A DNA stretch of 64,000 nt from Capsicum annuum (Eukaryota > Streptophyta > Magnoliopsida > Solanales > Solanaceae): the NCBI RefSeq assembly GCF_002878395.1, contig NC_061118.1, positions 128,213,901-128,277,900 of the forward strand, read 5' to 3'. Numbering within the stretch: position 1 is the first letter of the stretch; each line of letters opens with the position of its first letter. Shown in pieces: positions 36,451 through 47,508 of the stretch. Made by a program: the position numbers and the translations under genes. The notes under the pieces are model-generated. The model worked only from the letters and a program-made list of their open reading frames with translations. It made no database searches and was not told the origin of the DNA.

Positions 36451-36541
36451 ACCTGTATGGAGGATATTGCCATTTTCATGGCTCTTGCAGCAGCAGTTGA
36501 TCGGAGCATCTAACCGTGCAGGCCTTTTCGTAAAAATCTTT
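36451..36541 (+). pseudogene. DUF1005-family gene, last coding segment beyond the copia insertion
   Basis: From the ACCTG target copy the frame reads CMEDIAIFMALAAAVDRSI, the family's C-terminal segment, in the register left open at 29670. A TAA at 36510-36512 and a TGA at 36540-36542 end it early. Without the copia element these residues directly follow the GEGKYSKP part at 29650, with a TGA between them (29657-29659). It is the same gene as 28279-29665. Confidence 0.82.
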
Positions 36542-36582
36542 GAAGAAATGTTAGCCATTCCTGTTGATATATGTATGCATTT

Positions 36583-36690
36583 GTATAACAATAACAACAA
36601 TATTAACTCTAATGTACTCTCACAAGTAGTCTCACAAGTGGGGTTTGAGGAGTGCAGTGTGTACGCAGACTTTATATGTGATACTGATTT
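36583..36690 (-). mobile_element. RTE/TS-type retroposon tail, antisense
   Basis: The plus strand reads ATAACAATAACAACAATATT, then CACAAGTGGGGTTTGAGGAG and GTGTACGCAGACTTTATATG, which is the reverse complement of the (TTG)n-ended RTE tail at 26860-26942. It lies in the 3' part of the DUF1005 remnant. No LINE ORF accompanies it. Confidence 0.75.
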
Positions 36691-36699
36691 CGTCTTAAT

Positions 36700-37587
36700 G
36701 ATGTAAGCCAAGCCCTCCAGCTCTCCATATTTTGTAACTATACAGATTGATCTATATTTTACTCATCTTCCGGAGGATGTGGTCATTTCCTTTTTGATTG
36801 TCCAGGCCAAACAGTATAAACTCACTCATAGTCTCTGTATTAGTGATTAGGCAGGGAATTATCCATGTATAAAAACTAGCATAGTTAATGTGTGCACTAT
36901 GTTCGGTAGCTTTTGAATTGCTTTGTATAAAATTTACCATACCAAGTACGGCTACTCCCTAGTTTCTTTTTGGCTGTCATAATTTTTTTTAAGAGTCAAA
37001 ATACAACTTTCACCAACATTTTAAAATGTAGTTTTTCATCATATTGATAGGAGAGAAATTGCAATTTATAGTACTTTTTATTTAGTTTTTGAATATCTAA
37101 ATTATAATTTTAAATTATTGAATTAATCTAATCTAATTTAACTTTAAAAATTAGTTAAATTGGCTCTCAAAAAGTAAAACATCACAAGTAGAAAAAAATA
37201 GATAAAATTATCACTTTTCATGATTTTTTTAATTAGTTCACCAAAAATGGAACATTTTTTTAAAAAGAGGACAAAGCAAATGAGAAATGATTTTTAATAA
37301 AATGAAATAATGTTTCCAACAAATGAATCAATTCTTTCATAAGTGTAATCAACAATTGTTCCTCTGCTTACAAATTTTCGTATTCAGAACAAAAATAGAG
37401 AGAGGTTCTCTACTATGCACAAAAAGATATTAATCAGAATCTAGAAGTAAAAGAAGAGATCATCAGCAATGTTTATATAATCTTGATGATGCTGATTAAA
37501 AACATTTGAGATCAATGGCGGAGAGTGATTCAAATCCTCAGCTAGTTGATCCTTTACATCTAACGGTTCATAATGAGCTACGTGTTC
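36700..37587. other. AT-rich spacer between the DUF1005 and FAS1 pseudogenes
   Basis: I see no gene. The first 250 bp may be old 3' UTR of the DUF1005 gene. The remainder is AT-rich with poly(A/T) runs. The two pseudogenes are convergent. Confidence 0.55.
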
Positions 37588-39043
37588 TTAAATTAGGTCC
37601 TCCTTCTCCTGTAGGTGCCGAATCGCCGGGCAAAGTAGATCGCCGCCTTCCATTCCCGCCAAAATTCCAAACATGCACTTTGGATCATTCACATTACTCT
37701 GCATTGTCATTTCCGATGGTGATTCAATGTACATAGTCGCCGGCCCAGGAGACTGAACACTGGCGTTAAAACTGTTAATTCTCTCATTGGAATAACGGAT
37801 CTCTATTTTATCTGTAGAAGGCGATGGAATTCTGGTAGTAGAATCGTTAATTCTCTCTGGATAATGGACGTCCATTTTCTCCATTGATGGAGACTGGACA
37901 CTAGCAACAGAACCATTAATTCTCTCGTCAGGATAATGAATGTCCATTATCACCGGCGAAGGAGATTGAACACTAACGTTAAAATGACTAATCTCATCCG
38001 GATAACGGATTTCCATAGTCGCCATCATCGGAGAAGGTACAAAGCAGCTGGAATCGAGAAAATACCGGCATCATCTGACGACATTGACATAGAAAATACA
38101 ACAATCTACCGATTCCGATAAACCTCTATACTATTAACCCTAACACCATTAATAGTAACAAATTCGTCAATGTAATTCACAACCAATTTCTTCTTCGGAG
38201 AAAGAGTCTCGAAAACCACTGCAGCACCCTTACCATTTCTAGCAAGATTCCTAAAACAGTACCGTTTAGGAACAACATGGTGACGGTAATCATAACGAAA
38301 ACCATCAGGGTTTGCAAACAAAGCCATATCAGAAGGCACAAAATGAAAACCGAACTCAAACTTAACAGCTCCAGCCAAGTGATAGCCAACGCCATCGCAG
38401 CAACAGTAAATTGTCTTCTCCTTAATGCTCTAATTGCGTGATCAAGAAAGGAACGATGGTCTGGAGACTGAATAATTGAAGTTGTCTGAACTTCTAGAAC
38501 AGAGCATTCTTTTGCTGATGTGGGATCTAATGCACCGTCGATTCCATGAATGGTGAGATGGTCGTCGACGTAAATTTCAGGTTGCCAAATATTAACAACC
38601 CCAATTGAATTTTTCCCCGTCGAAGAAATCGATATTTCTTTGTTAGTGCTCTTAAAGAAGAAGAGACAATTGTTATTGTACAGAGTTGGAATCTCAGCGC
38701 CATTAACATTCGACAAGAGGTTGACCTAAGTTAAAGAGGTATTGAGAGTGTGATAATGAAGGAGAATGGTGAAAGCATATGGCGGCGATGAGAGGTTTTT
38801 GAGAATCTTGGCGGAAAAAATAAAGTCTGGAGGGGCCAAAATTATGCCAGAGAAGTTTTTGTTTTTGGAATTGATGGTGGATCCAAAGACAGAGTATCCA
38901 CGGTTACGGAGTTCATCTGCAGCAGCATGAGCGGAGAAAGGTGGAGGTGAAAGGGTGGAAGAAGTTGAAGAAAGTAGAAAGAAGAAGAAGAAAGAGAGAG
39001 GGGTAAGGGTCTTGTTGAAGAAAGCGATTGTTACAAATTTCAA
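37588..39043 (-). pseudogene. FAS1-domain (fasciclin-like) secreted protein, decayed, with repeat tail
   Basis: The start is ATG 39043 on the minus strand. A signal peptide covers about residues 1-40 (basic start, a run of Phe/Leu, Ser-rich, AHA cleavage-like site). DELRNRGYSVFGSTI opens a first FAS1-like domain (to about 38540), containing YAFTILLHYHTLNTSLT and later TIHGIDGAL. A second FAS1-like domain follows after a frameshift near 38380: FHFVPSDMALFANPDGF, YDYRHHVVPKRY, VTINGVRVNSIEVYRN. The C-terminal tail (37588-38028, shifted register) carries four repeats of about 24 residues built on MxIxYPDERIN..VQSPS. Stops at 38726 and 38106 and two frameshifts disable it. FAS1 proteins are usually cell-wall or membrane-anchored glycoproteins in adhesion. 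No introns are seen, as is common in this family. Confidence 0.82.
37700..38015 (-). repeat. About 72-bp tandem repeat, four copies, in the FAS1 pseudogene tail
   Basis: Four in-phase degenerate copies encode MEIRYPDE, MDIHYPDERIN, MDVHYPERIN and IEIRYSNERIN, each followed by a Ser/Pro segment (VQSPSP, VQSPSM, IPSPST, VQSPGP). The period is 23-24 codons. Confidence 0.85.
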
Positions 39044-39144
39044 TGGAGATTGTTGAAGTTAAAACGGTTTGTAGTTTGACAAGCAGTTGGGACTGTTAAA
39101 GAGTGTTTCCTGATCTGCTCTTCCTTTTGGTGGGACGTTATATT

Positions 39145-39192
39145 GTTTGTTTATTTATTTGTTAATACTAGTATTTATTTATTTATTTATTG
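39145..39192. repeat. (TTTA)n microsatellite at the LINE 3' end
   Basis: Two TTTA runs are separated by GTTAATACTAGTA. On the minus strand they read AAATAAATAAATA and lie just past the RNase H stop of the L1-type LINE. This looks like its degraded A-rich tail. Confidence 0.8.
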
Positions 39193-39207
39193 ATGGAAAA
39201 GATATAA

Positions 39208-39486
39208 TTAACATAAATCAAAAAGAGTATATAGATTAATTGGTTCGAATACATTCTGAATAGGGTCTTGTTGAGTCCAAAGAGTAGAGTTTTTGACTTT
39301 CCTAGCAAAATTAGTTCCTAGTATGTCCGCCCATAGAGCTTCTTGTGTGCACATAGGAGAAACTACAAAAATAGTCCCATTTCCAAGCTTTTGCAATCTT
39401 GCTCCTTCCTTGGCTAGAGAATCCGCCACCCTATTTTGTTCCCTATAGCTGTGCTCCACCACCAGATGGCCCAGCTCCGCCAGTAT
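39208..39486 (-). pseudogene. LINE RNase H domain, C-terminal half
   Basis: This is the end of a plant LINE RNase H (RVT_3 type). The segment ILAELGHLVVEHSYREQNRVADSLAKEG fits the family pattern in which an H-x-YRE-x-N-x-VAD-x-LA-x-G motif ends the domain. The last residues stop at 39208. The upstream half, ending NDALIGECRS, resumes at 47509, in phase once the LTR element is removed. The same motif can occur in stand-alone plant RNase H-like genes; the LINE RT remnants upstream decide for a LINE. Confidence 0.85.
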
Positions 39487-41801
39487 TGTCATAACACAAA
39501 TCAGGCCCTGGCCGTGACAGACATCCCAAACAGTAAAGACTTGAGAGCCCTTCTAACTGGAAATCATATGCATACTTCATAAACTATAAAGATGCAAAAA
39601 TACAAAACGGAATAATGGTCATTTAATTTCATCAAAACCATACAGTTATAATTTCAGCAAGACCCAAATCCATCTAACACCTATCTGCGAAATTTCTAGT
39701 AACTGAAAATCAACATCTGCCTAAAAACTGGGACAAGGCCCCCAGTCGGACCATGAACTAAAATCAGATAACATTTTTCCATAGACACGACCTTTCTAAA
39801 TAAGGGAGGCTTACCCACTGCAAACTTCTAACATATCAATCTACGACTTAGAGGGACCCTGGGACTGTGCCTCAGATCCTGAAATGTAGGAGGTCAATAC
39901 AAATGTACTGGTACGCAAAGCAATCCAAGATAATGTATTTTATACAACATAAGTGAGAGCAATTTATAAAATAGTTTACATAAGATATAGGAAAAAACAT
40001 GGGCATTCTTTGATAAATTTCAAAACACTTTCTTGAAATCATGACTCTACTCTTTATTTCTCTTCTGAGCTAGATGGTACACCCTACAATCTGTAATTCT
40101 ACATGCTATATGGAATCCTCCCTTGACTCGGCAGCCAAGCCTCTAATCTAAGTTTGTCGCAAGGATTGGAGTATTAGTAAGGGGAGACACAAAAGATCAC
40201 ACAACATGGTGCCATTATCCCCAATAAAATCAATATGTCATGGTAGTGCACAAGACCATAAAGCATGGCTCTTAACCATAGTCCCAGATTGGAACGACAT
40301 GAATCAAGGTACATAAGACCACACAACATGGTACCATAACCCCATGTCGGCAAATCACCGTTTCTATCGTTGAGTCTTTCAACTCGTACTTTTTTTGGGT
40401 AATCATATAACTCTCTTTATGCCCAAATTTAGTTCTGTAAAACCATGCATCTTTCTGAACTCTAAATTTGCAAATCTAAATAAGATCTGTATTTGAATAT
40501 ATTCTGAATCTATTATGGTATTCATCTATTTGGTATCATCATACCAAGACTTGCAAGTTATACATCTCAGCATACATTATCGTTTTACAATCCTTTCAGT
40601 CAAAACATAATATTTAAACCACCAAGTCATTCAAATAGTACAAGAGAATTTGCATTTCAACCTATATGAAAACTTATGCAAAGATTCTCTCTTTCAATCC
40701 TTAAACATGTGGTGGTCACTTACTTTGTAGTAAATCATGTAATTCTTTCAGTAAACATCTTCAACATTTATTAAAAAGTAAAACACCCTCTCTTTAATTC
40801 ACAATCAATCTCAAATCATTTAACAATAGCCAAAAATATTTATACCATGCTTCAAAAGATGAAATTTATCAATTCGTAACATGTGAAAATCAAGGAGTGT
40901 AATAACTAGAGAGAGGGTACAAAAATTCATGCTCTCAATTCAACTTTCAAATACCCAACACATACATATATAAAAATCAAGGTTAAGGGAAGGCCTCAAG
41001 ACCAAAATATTATATCATTGAAAAGGATTCATAATGCATATTTGCTACTATAAATGCAAAACCCCTAAAAAATATATGATTCCATAACTTTAAACCTAAC
41101 TCAAAACATTTTCAATAATCCCATGTAGTTTATAAAAACCCCACGTACCTTAAATTACTTAGTTTGAAGGATGGAACCCAAATCTACATTCGTTTCTTGG
41201 AAATATTGACCTAAGAGCTTGATTCTTGATCTTTGGGGACTTAGGGTTTTCTTGAAGAGGAAGAGAGAATACTGATGTAACAAAAGCTCTTTGGGGGCTT
41301 AAATCTTGTGTTTTGGATGGTTTTGGGTAAGGTAAATGACCCTATTGCCCTCAAATACGTGGAAACATAATCAACTAGAAAATAAGGGGTGAACTGGAGC
41401 GTGTGTCGCACGCTAATCGCGCGACCTCACTGCCTCTCTCATGAAAATGGCTATATCTTTTTAGTCGAGTCTCGGATTAAGGCAAAATTTGTATCATTGG
41501 AAAGCTGAATCGATTATCTACAACTTGATGTGTATTTAGCTTCAAAATTCTATGTATATAAAAATTTATACACATTTAAAGTTGACCCTTGTAAAATCGA
41601 ATACAAAGATTTAGCCGAATCAAAGGTACTTAACTCAACTTTGCTCTAAGTGAATCCTATGAAGATTTTTCACCTCTAAAGCAATTCAAATACGAAGATA
41701 TAGCTCATGATATTTATTCTCATATGGAAATACTTTATATTAGGCCTTACACATGCAGGATAAACAGTTCGATTCATAGTTCAAAAATGTGGGGTGTTTC
41801 A
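39487..41801 (-). repeat. 3' LTR of the LARD-like element
   Basis: It aligns end to end with 45182-47508. Shared phrases include GAAATCATATGCATA (39560-39574), CTTCTGAGCTAGATGGTACA (40063-40082), the (C)ACAACATGGTGCCATTAT segment near 40200, and GTTTTGGATGGTTTTGGGT (41312-41330). A G+C-rich patch at 41393-41440 contains GTGTGTCGCACGC and ATCGCGCGAC. Confidence 0.93.
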
Positions 41802-44800
41802 TTATCTCCCCCTTGGGACCATTCATCCCCGAATGATGGTTAGTGACTTTTGAAGCTATAAAATTGTAAAATAAAGAATGTAATATCACATTGAACATTT
41901 TTTCCCAACAAAATATGCAAAGTCATCAAACGAGCTTCATGATAACCCTAGTGAAACATGTAAGCACAAAACATGAGATAACGAAACTTGACATCGACAT
42001 GATCATGGCATGTGTTTTACGGCACATGATCAAAACATTGCAAGGCATTAATTTTTCTTAAGAATCCTTGGCCTGATTAAGATTGGTACAAGACATTAGA
42101 TGAGATTCTCGCGGGACATAATAATAGAAGTATTCTCCATTTTACAAGATACAATGAAAAGACTTAATCTTAGAGACACTACTTGTCTATGCCCTAAACA
42201 ATAAATTACATGCCTCATTATTTCCAACTTACAATTCTCCCAATACACTTCTAACCACTCAAGTTTGAGCCCCACTGTATAATACTCCTATGTTGAAGAC
42301 TAACTCGAAGAACAGAGGTGCTAGTTTAACCTATGAGACTCCATACTCTACATCCCTTTAAGAAGATTTACTTCACCTTATCACTATTGTCAAACATACT
42401 CAAGTTTTAAATCAAGGAGTACTAACCATACAACGCATTGATTTGTGTTTTCATCAATCATAACTTTCAAGCCTATCATTACTACACCCACTTCAAGAAT
42501 CTCCCACTAATACCAATAATTCCAAATACTCACACAAAGATTTTCGCCACATATCTCCTCCCTAACCATTCCACATAACAAAAGTTCATCTCCTTCTTCC
42601 CCCTTCTCCGATAACCTTAGCTCAAGAAATCACTTAAAATTTTTCACCTTTAAGAACATCTACTTCCCTACCTAAATCATCAACACACTTCTACAACCAC
42701 CATCATACTAACATATGGAGGGTCATTGAGGGACCCAAGCATAAGCATCATGAATGGGAGAAACACTACTCAATCATAACTTATACTTGTTGCACTACTC
42801 AAGAAGGGACATGAGGTGAAGATACGATAGAATAGAAACGAAGTGCTTCAGATATCAAGTGTCTGGATCATAAGTAAAGAGTTGTTCGGCATAATCACAA
42901 AAAAATATGATTTCTTATGACAAACTACAGTGAGAAACATGGGTGTACATATCTCATGATTTGTATAACATAAGGTCGGAATTCATAAAGTCAATGATTG
43001 AGACAAGGATGTATACTTGAAGTTATTGCTTCTAATTTTTCAAAGCGCACATAGTTATGAGTTTATACAACTTTATCATTTTGGCTAATCCCAACATAAA
43101 TGAATTAGTAACGTATAAAACCATAGTTCCTTGGGACACGAATTTATGGTTCATGAGAAACATAACATAGAGCTTGGATTCTTGGAATATTAGATCACTG
43201 AGGGTCATTACTGCTTCTAGTTTGGAGGTCGAAACATTATACGAGTTACATAGAGAACTCAGACCTTAGACATAGGTAGGACTTAAATACATAAGACATC
43301 GGTAAAATGACCTATTTAAGTAAAGTAGGAGGAATATGATTAAATAGGAATATGTTTATCATGACTCCTTACTGGAAATGTGACACCATAAAAAAATTTG
43401 GAAACTACTTTAATCTGTCATTTCCCCCTTAGATCAAAGTCATAATCCTATAATTGCGGGTATAACCTCACATCAAATCTATAGCCACAACCCTCACACA
43501 AAAGGGATATCACCATATACATAAACTCTAAACTCTCCCTGATAAACTATACTACTTTTAACTTTCGCTAGCCTCTACAGCTATCACCCTACAACTCATA
43601 CTCTCATGAGCATACATATCCTCATACCTTATCACTTAACAATTAATTCTCCATCACTTAACATACTCGCATTAAACCTATAATCACATAATTTACAACT
43701 TAACAAAATTTGTAAAAGTTTACTAAAGGTGCATATTGCCTACCTATATTTCCTTAAATAAACTTTAAAGAACACTATACAACAATTCTCCAGACTTCTC
43801 CATACTGGAAGATTCAAAAATATGAACTAAGCACACATGACACTTATACAAATATAAACCTTATCTAACAACAGGCTACCTAGGGGTTCAACTTATTCTT
43901 ATATACTCACGCTACTATCCACTTAATGATTAAACCATAATTCATCATTTTCTTAATACATATACCTCACAATTTCCCACTCATTATTCCACAAGTTTCT
44001 AATCTAGGCTATTGGACACATCAAATTAAGCCTACTACTTACTCCCATAAAGTATATATTATTAATCTTAAGCTACTATTCTACCACTACATTCCACACC
44101 TAAAGTTCAAGCTTGTAGTCTAGCATTGATCATGTACCATCGATAGAGCATGCTACATACTATACTAGTCCATCAAGTTGGGAAATTTCACTTAACTGCT
44201 ACCTATAATCATATCCTCTCCATGACATTACTACTATACCTCGAAATCCACTACATATCTTCTCACATTAAGTTTCCTTACCCATGCATACCTTTAGACT
44301 ACCTTCAATTTCCATTCATACCAAGGAGTCTCTACCCATAACTTATTGACTAATTTACTCTTTTCCATTCACAACGTATACATGATTTCTACAACCACCA
44401 TAACTATCTATTCTGAGATTCTTCCCTATTTTGAATAAATAATAATCTCAACCAGCCACTTTATTTATAGACTACCATACAATCTATAATTATTGCTACC
44501 ACATTAGTCTATCAATATAAAATGGCAACACATTTCTCAGTCCATGATTATTCAATTAAACTAGCTTCTTTATGCAAAAGTCACCCTCATTCTAACATCT
44601 AAGCTTGTGACCTCACATCACCAACTTCTTGGCCATCTCACTATCAATAGATCATGAAACTTTAAGATATACTACTACTCGAGTGGAAATATAGTTCTAA
44701 TATTCTGCTACTCATCATTACTCTTATGCATGACATACATAACAAGAATTTTGAAAGAAGACATAATATACTTCATACGTCAGGATGAAAAGAACGATTT

Positions 44801-45181
44801 CGTCAGGATAAAGGTATACACTCAAATCAATATACCATGAAGAACTAATGGACTCCTCTCATGTCCTTGTGCCATCTCATAAATTTATAGATAACTCAAA
44901 CCGACAGAACCACATAGCTAGGAGAGCTAGACTCTTAAACGTGTATAGTCTCGACAATGAGGCATGGGCCATGAAATTAGAGAAACTAAGGAAATTTGGA
45001 TAACTTTCTTATGGACGATGCTATAGAACGAACTACAATATGAAAGAATAAGAAACAACTCCTAAATGCCTGGTAGCCTCCGGATTATAAGTGTGGTGCA
45101 CAACACACCTATAAGCAAGACTCTACTAGACACGAATTCGCAGATACCCTAGGACCATGAACCGTTCTCTGATACCAAGTT
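41802..45181 (-). other. Non-coding interior of the LARD-like element
   Basis: About 3.4 kb, A- and C-rich on the plus strand. No frame longer than about 60 residues shows a domain, and I see no gag or pol residue pattern. The conserved function, if any, would lie in RNA structure for packaging and priming. Confidence 0.75.
45164..45177 (-). other. Primer binding site of the LARD-like element
   Basis: The minus strand reads TGGTATCAGAGAAC, four bases inside the LTR, matching the 3' end of initiator tRNA-Met over 11 bases. Confidence 0.88.
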
Positions 45182-47508
45182 TGTCATGACCCAAATTAGG
45201 GCCTTGGCCGCAACGGGCATCCCGAACCATGAAGGCTCAAGATCCTTTCTAACTAGAAATCATATGCATAATTCATAAACTATAAAGATATGGAAATACA
45301 AAATGGAATCATAGTCATTTCATTTTAATAAAATTATACAATTATAATTTCAATAAGACCCAAATCTATCTAACACCTGTCTGCAAAATCTCTAATAACT
45401 GAAAATCAGCATCCGCCTAAAAACTATGATAAGGCCCCTAGTCAGACCATGAACTGAAATTAAATAATATTTTTCCATACACTCGGCCTTCCAAAATAAG
45501 GAAAGCTCACCCACTGCAAACTTCTGACATATCAATCTATGACTTAGTGGGACCCCGGGACTGTGCCTTAGATCCTGAAATATAGGGGATCAATAAAAAT
45601 ATATTATGTAGACCAATCTAAAATAATGTAATTTATGCAACATAAGTGAGCGCAATTCATAAAATAGTTTACATACGATATTGGAAAATGCATGGGCATT
45701 CTTTAATAAATTTCGAAACACTTTCTTGAAATCATGACTTTACTTTTTATTTCTCTTCTGAGCTAGATAGTACACCCTACAATCTATAATTCCACGGGCT
45801 ATATGAAATCCGCCCTTGACTCAATATCCAATCCTCCAATCCAAGTTTGCTGCAAGGATTGGAGTATCAGTAAGGAGAGACACGTATGACCATACAACAT
45901 GGTGCCATTATACTTAATCAAATCAATATTTCATGGTAGTGCACAAGACCACAAAGCATGGCTCCTATCCATAGTCCCAGATTAGGATGACATGAATCAA
46001 GGTAAACAAGACCACAAAGCATGGTACCGTATCCCCATGTCGGCAAATCACGATTTCTAGTATTATGTCTTTCAACTCATACTTTCTTTGGGTAACCATC
46101 TAACTATCTTTAAGACAAAATTTCGTTCTGTAAAACCATGCATCTTTATAAACTCTAAATCTAAAAATCTGAATAAGATTTGTATTTCAATCTATTCTGA
46201 ATCTATTATGGCATCCATCTATTTTGTATCATCATACAAAGACTTGCAACTCATACATCTCAGCCATACATTATTGTGTTACAATACTTTTATTCAAAAC
46301 ATAATATTTGGACCACCAAGTCATTCAAATAGTATAAGAGAATTTATATTTCAATTCAACATACATGAAAACTTATGCAAAGATTCTCTTTTTCAACCCT
46401 TAAACATGTAGTGGTCACTTACTTTGTAGTAAATCATGCAATTCTTTCAGTAAACATCTTCAACATTTATCAACAAGTAAAACTCTCTCTCTTCAATTCA
46501 CAATTAATCTCAAATCATAATAATAGCCAAAAATATTTATGCCATACTTCAAAATATGAAATTTATCAATTCGTAACATGTGAAAATCAAGGAGTGTCAT
46601 AACTAGAGAGGGGGTACAAAAATTCATGCTCTTAATTCATCTTTCTAATCCTAAACGCATACATATATATATGAATAAAAATTCAAGGTTAAGGGAAGGC
46701 CTCACGACCAAAACATTATATCATTGAAAATGATTCATAATGCATATTTGTTATTATAAATTTGACACCCCTCAAAAATATATGATTCTATAACTTTAAA
46801 CCTAACTCAAAATGTTTTCTATAAGTCCATGTAGTTTAGGAAAATCTCATGTACCTTATATTACTTAGTTTGAATGATGGAACCCAAATATTCATCCGTT
46901 TCTTAGAAATATTGACCTAAGAGATTAATTATTGATCTTTGACACTTAGGGTTTTGTTGAAGACAAAGAGAGAATAATGATGTAACAAAAGCTCTTTCGG
47001 GGCATAAATCTTGTGTTTTGGACGGTTTTGGGTGAGGTAAATAACCCTATTGCCAATCAAATACACAAAAATAGAAACTACTAGAAAATAAGGGGTGGAT
47101 TGGAGCGTGTGTCGTATACGAATAAAACGACCTCACTGCCTCTCTTATGAATATGGTTATAACTTTTCGCTAGGGTATCAGATTAAGGAAAAATTTATAT
47201 CGTTGGAAAGATGACTCAATTATCTACAACTTGATGGGTGTTTAGCTTCATAATTATATTTATATTAAAATTTATACATGTTAAAAGTTAACTCTTATAT
47301 AATTGAATACAAAGATTTTGCTGAATTAAGGGTTCTTAGATTAACTTTGCTCTAAGTGACTCCTATGAAGATTTTTTTATCTCGAAAGCACTTTAAATAT
47401 GAATATATAGATAATGATACTTATTATCATGTAGAAATACTTTCTATTATAACTTTCACATCCAGGAGTAACAGTTTGATTCCTAGTTCGAAAATGCAGG
47501 GTGTTACA
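45182..47508 (-). repeat. 5' LTR of the LARD-like element
   Basis: The partner of 39487-41801. It starts TGTCATGACCC on the plus strand and ends GGGTGTTACA at 47508. ORFs at 46088-46602 are not genes. Confidence 0.93.

Larger units (their letters stand above)
39487..47508 (-). mobile_element. LTR retrotransposon without coding capacity (LARD-like)
   Basis: LTRs of about 2.3 kb (39487-41801 and 45182-47508) enclose about 3.4 kb with no recognisable gag or pol. It is minus-oriented: an initiator tRNA-Met primer site (TGGTATCAGAGAAC) at 45164-45177 adjoins the right LTR, and a purine tract (AAGGGGGAGATAA on the minus strand) adjoins the left LTR at 41802. The LTR opens TGTAACACCCTG and closes GGGTCATGACA on the minus strand. 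The target duplication is AGTAT versus TGTAT (4 of 5). Long LTRs with a non-coding interior define large retrotransposon derivatives, which need proteins from another element. Confidence 0.9.

Noticed and set aside
37506..38121. Plus-strand ORFs opposite the FAS1 repeat tail
   Set aside because: The minus-strand frame has the periodic residue pattern and links to the FAS1 domains; the plus-strand frames do not.
44150..46602. ORFs in the LARD interior and its right LTR
   Set aside because: The LTR ones are broken in the partner LTR, and none has a motif. They reflect AC-rich composition.
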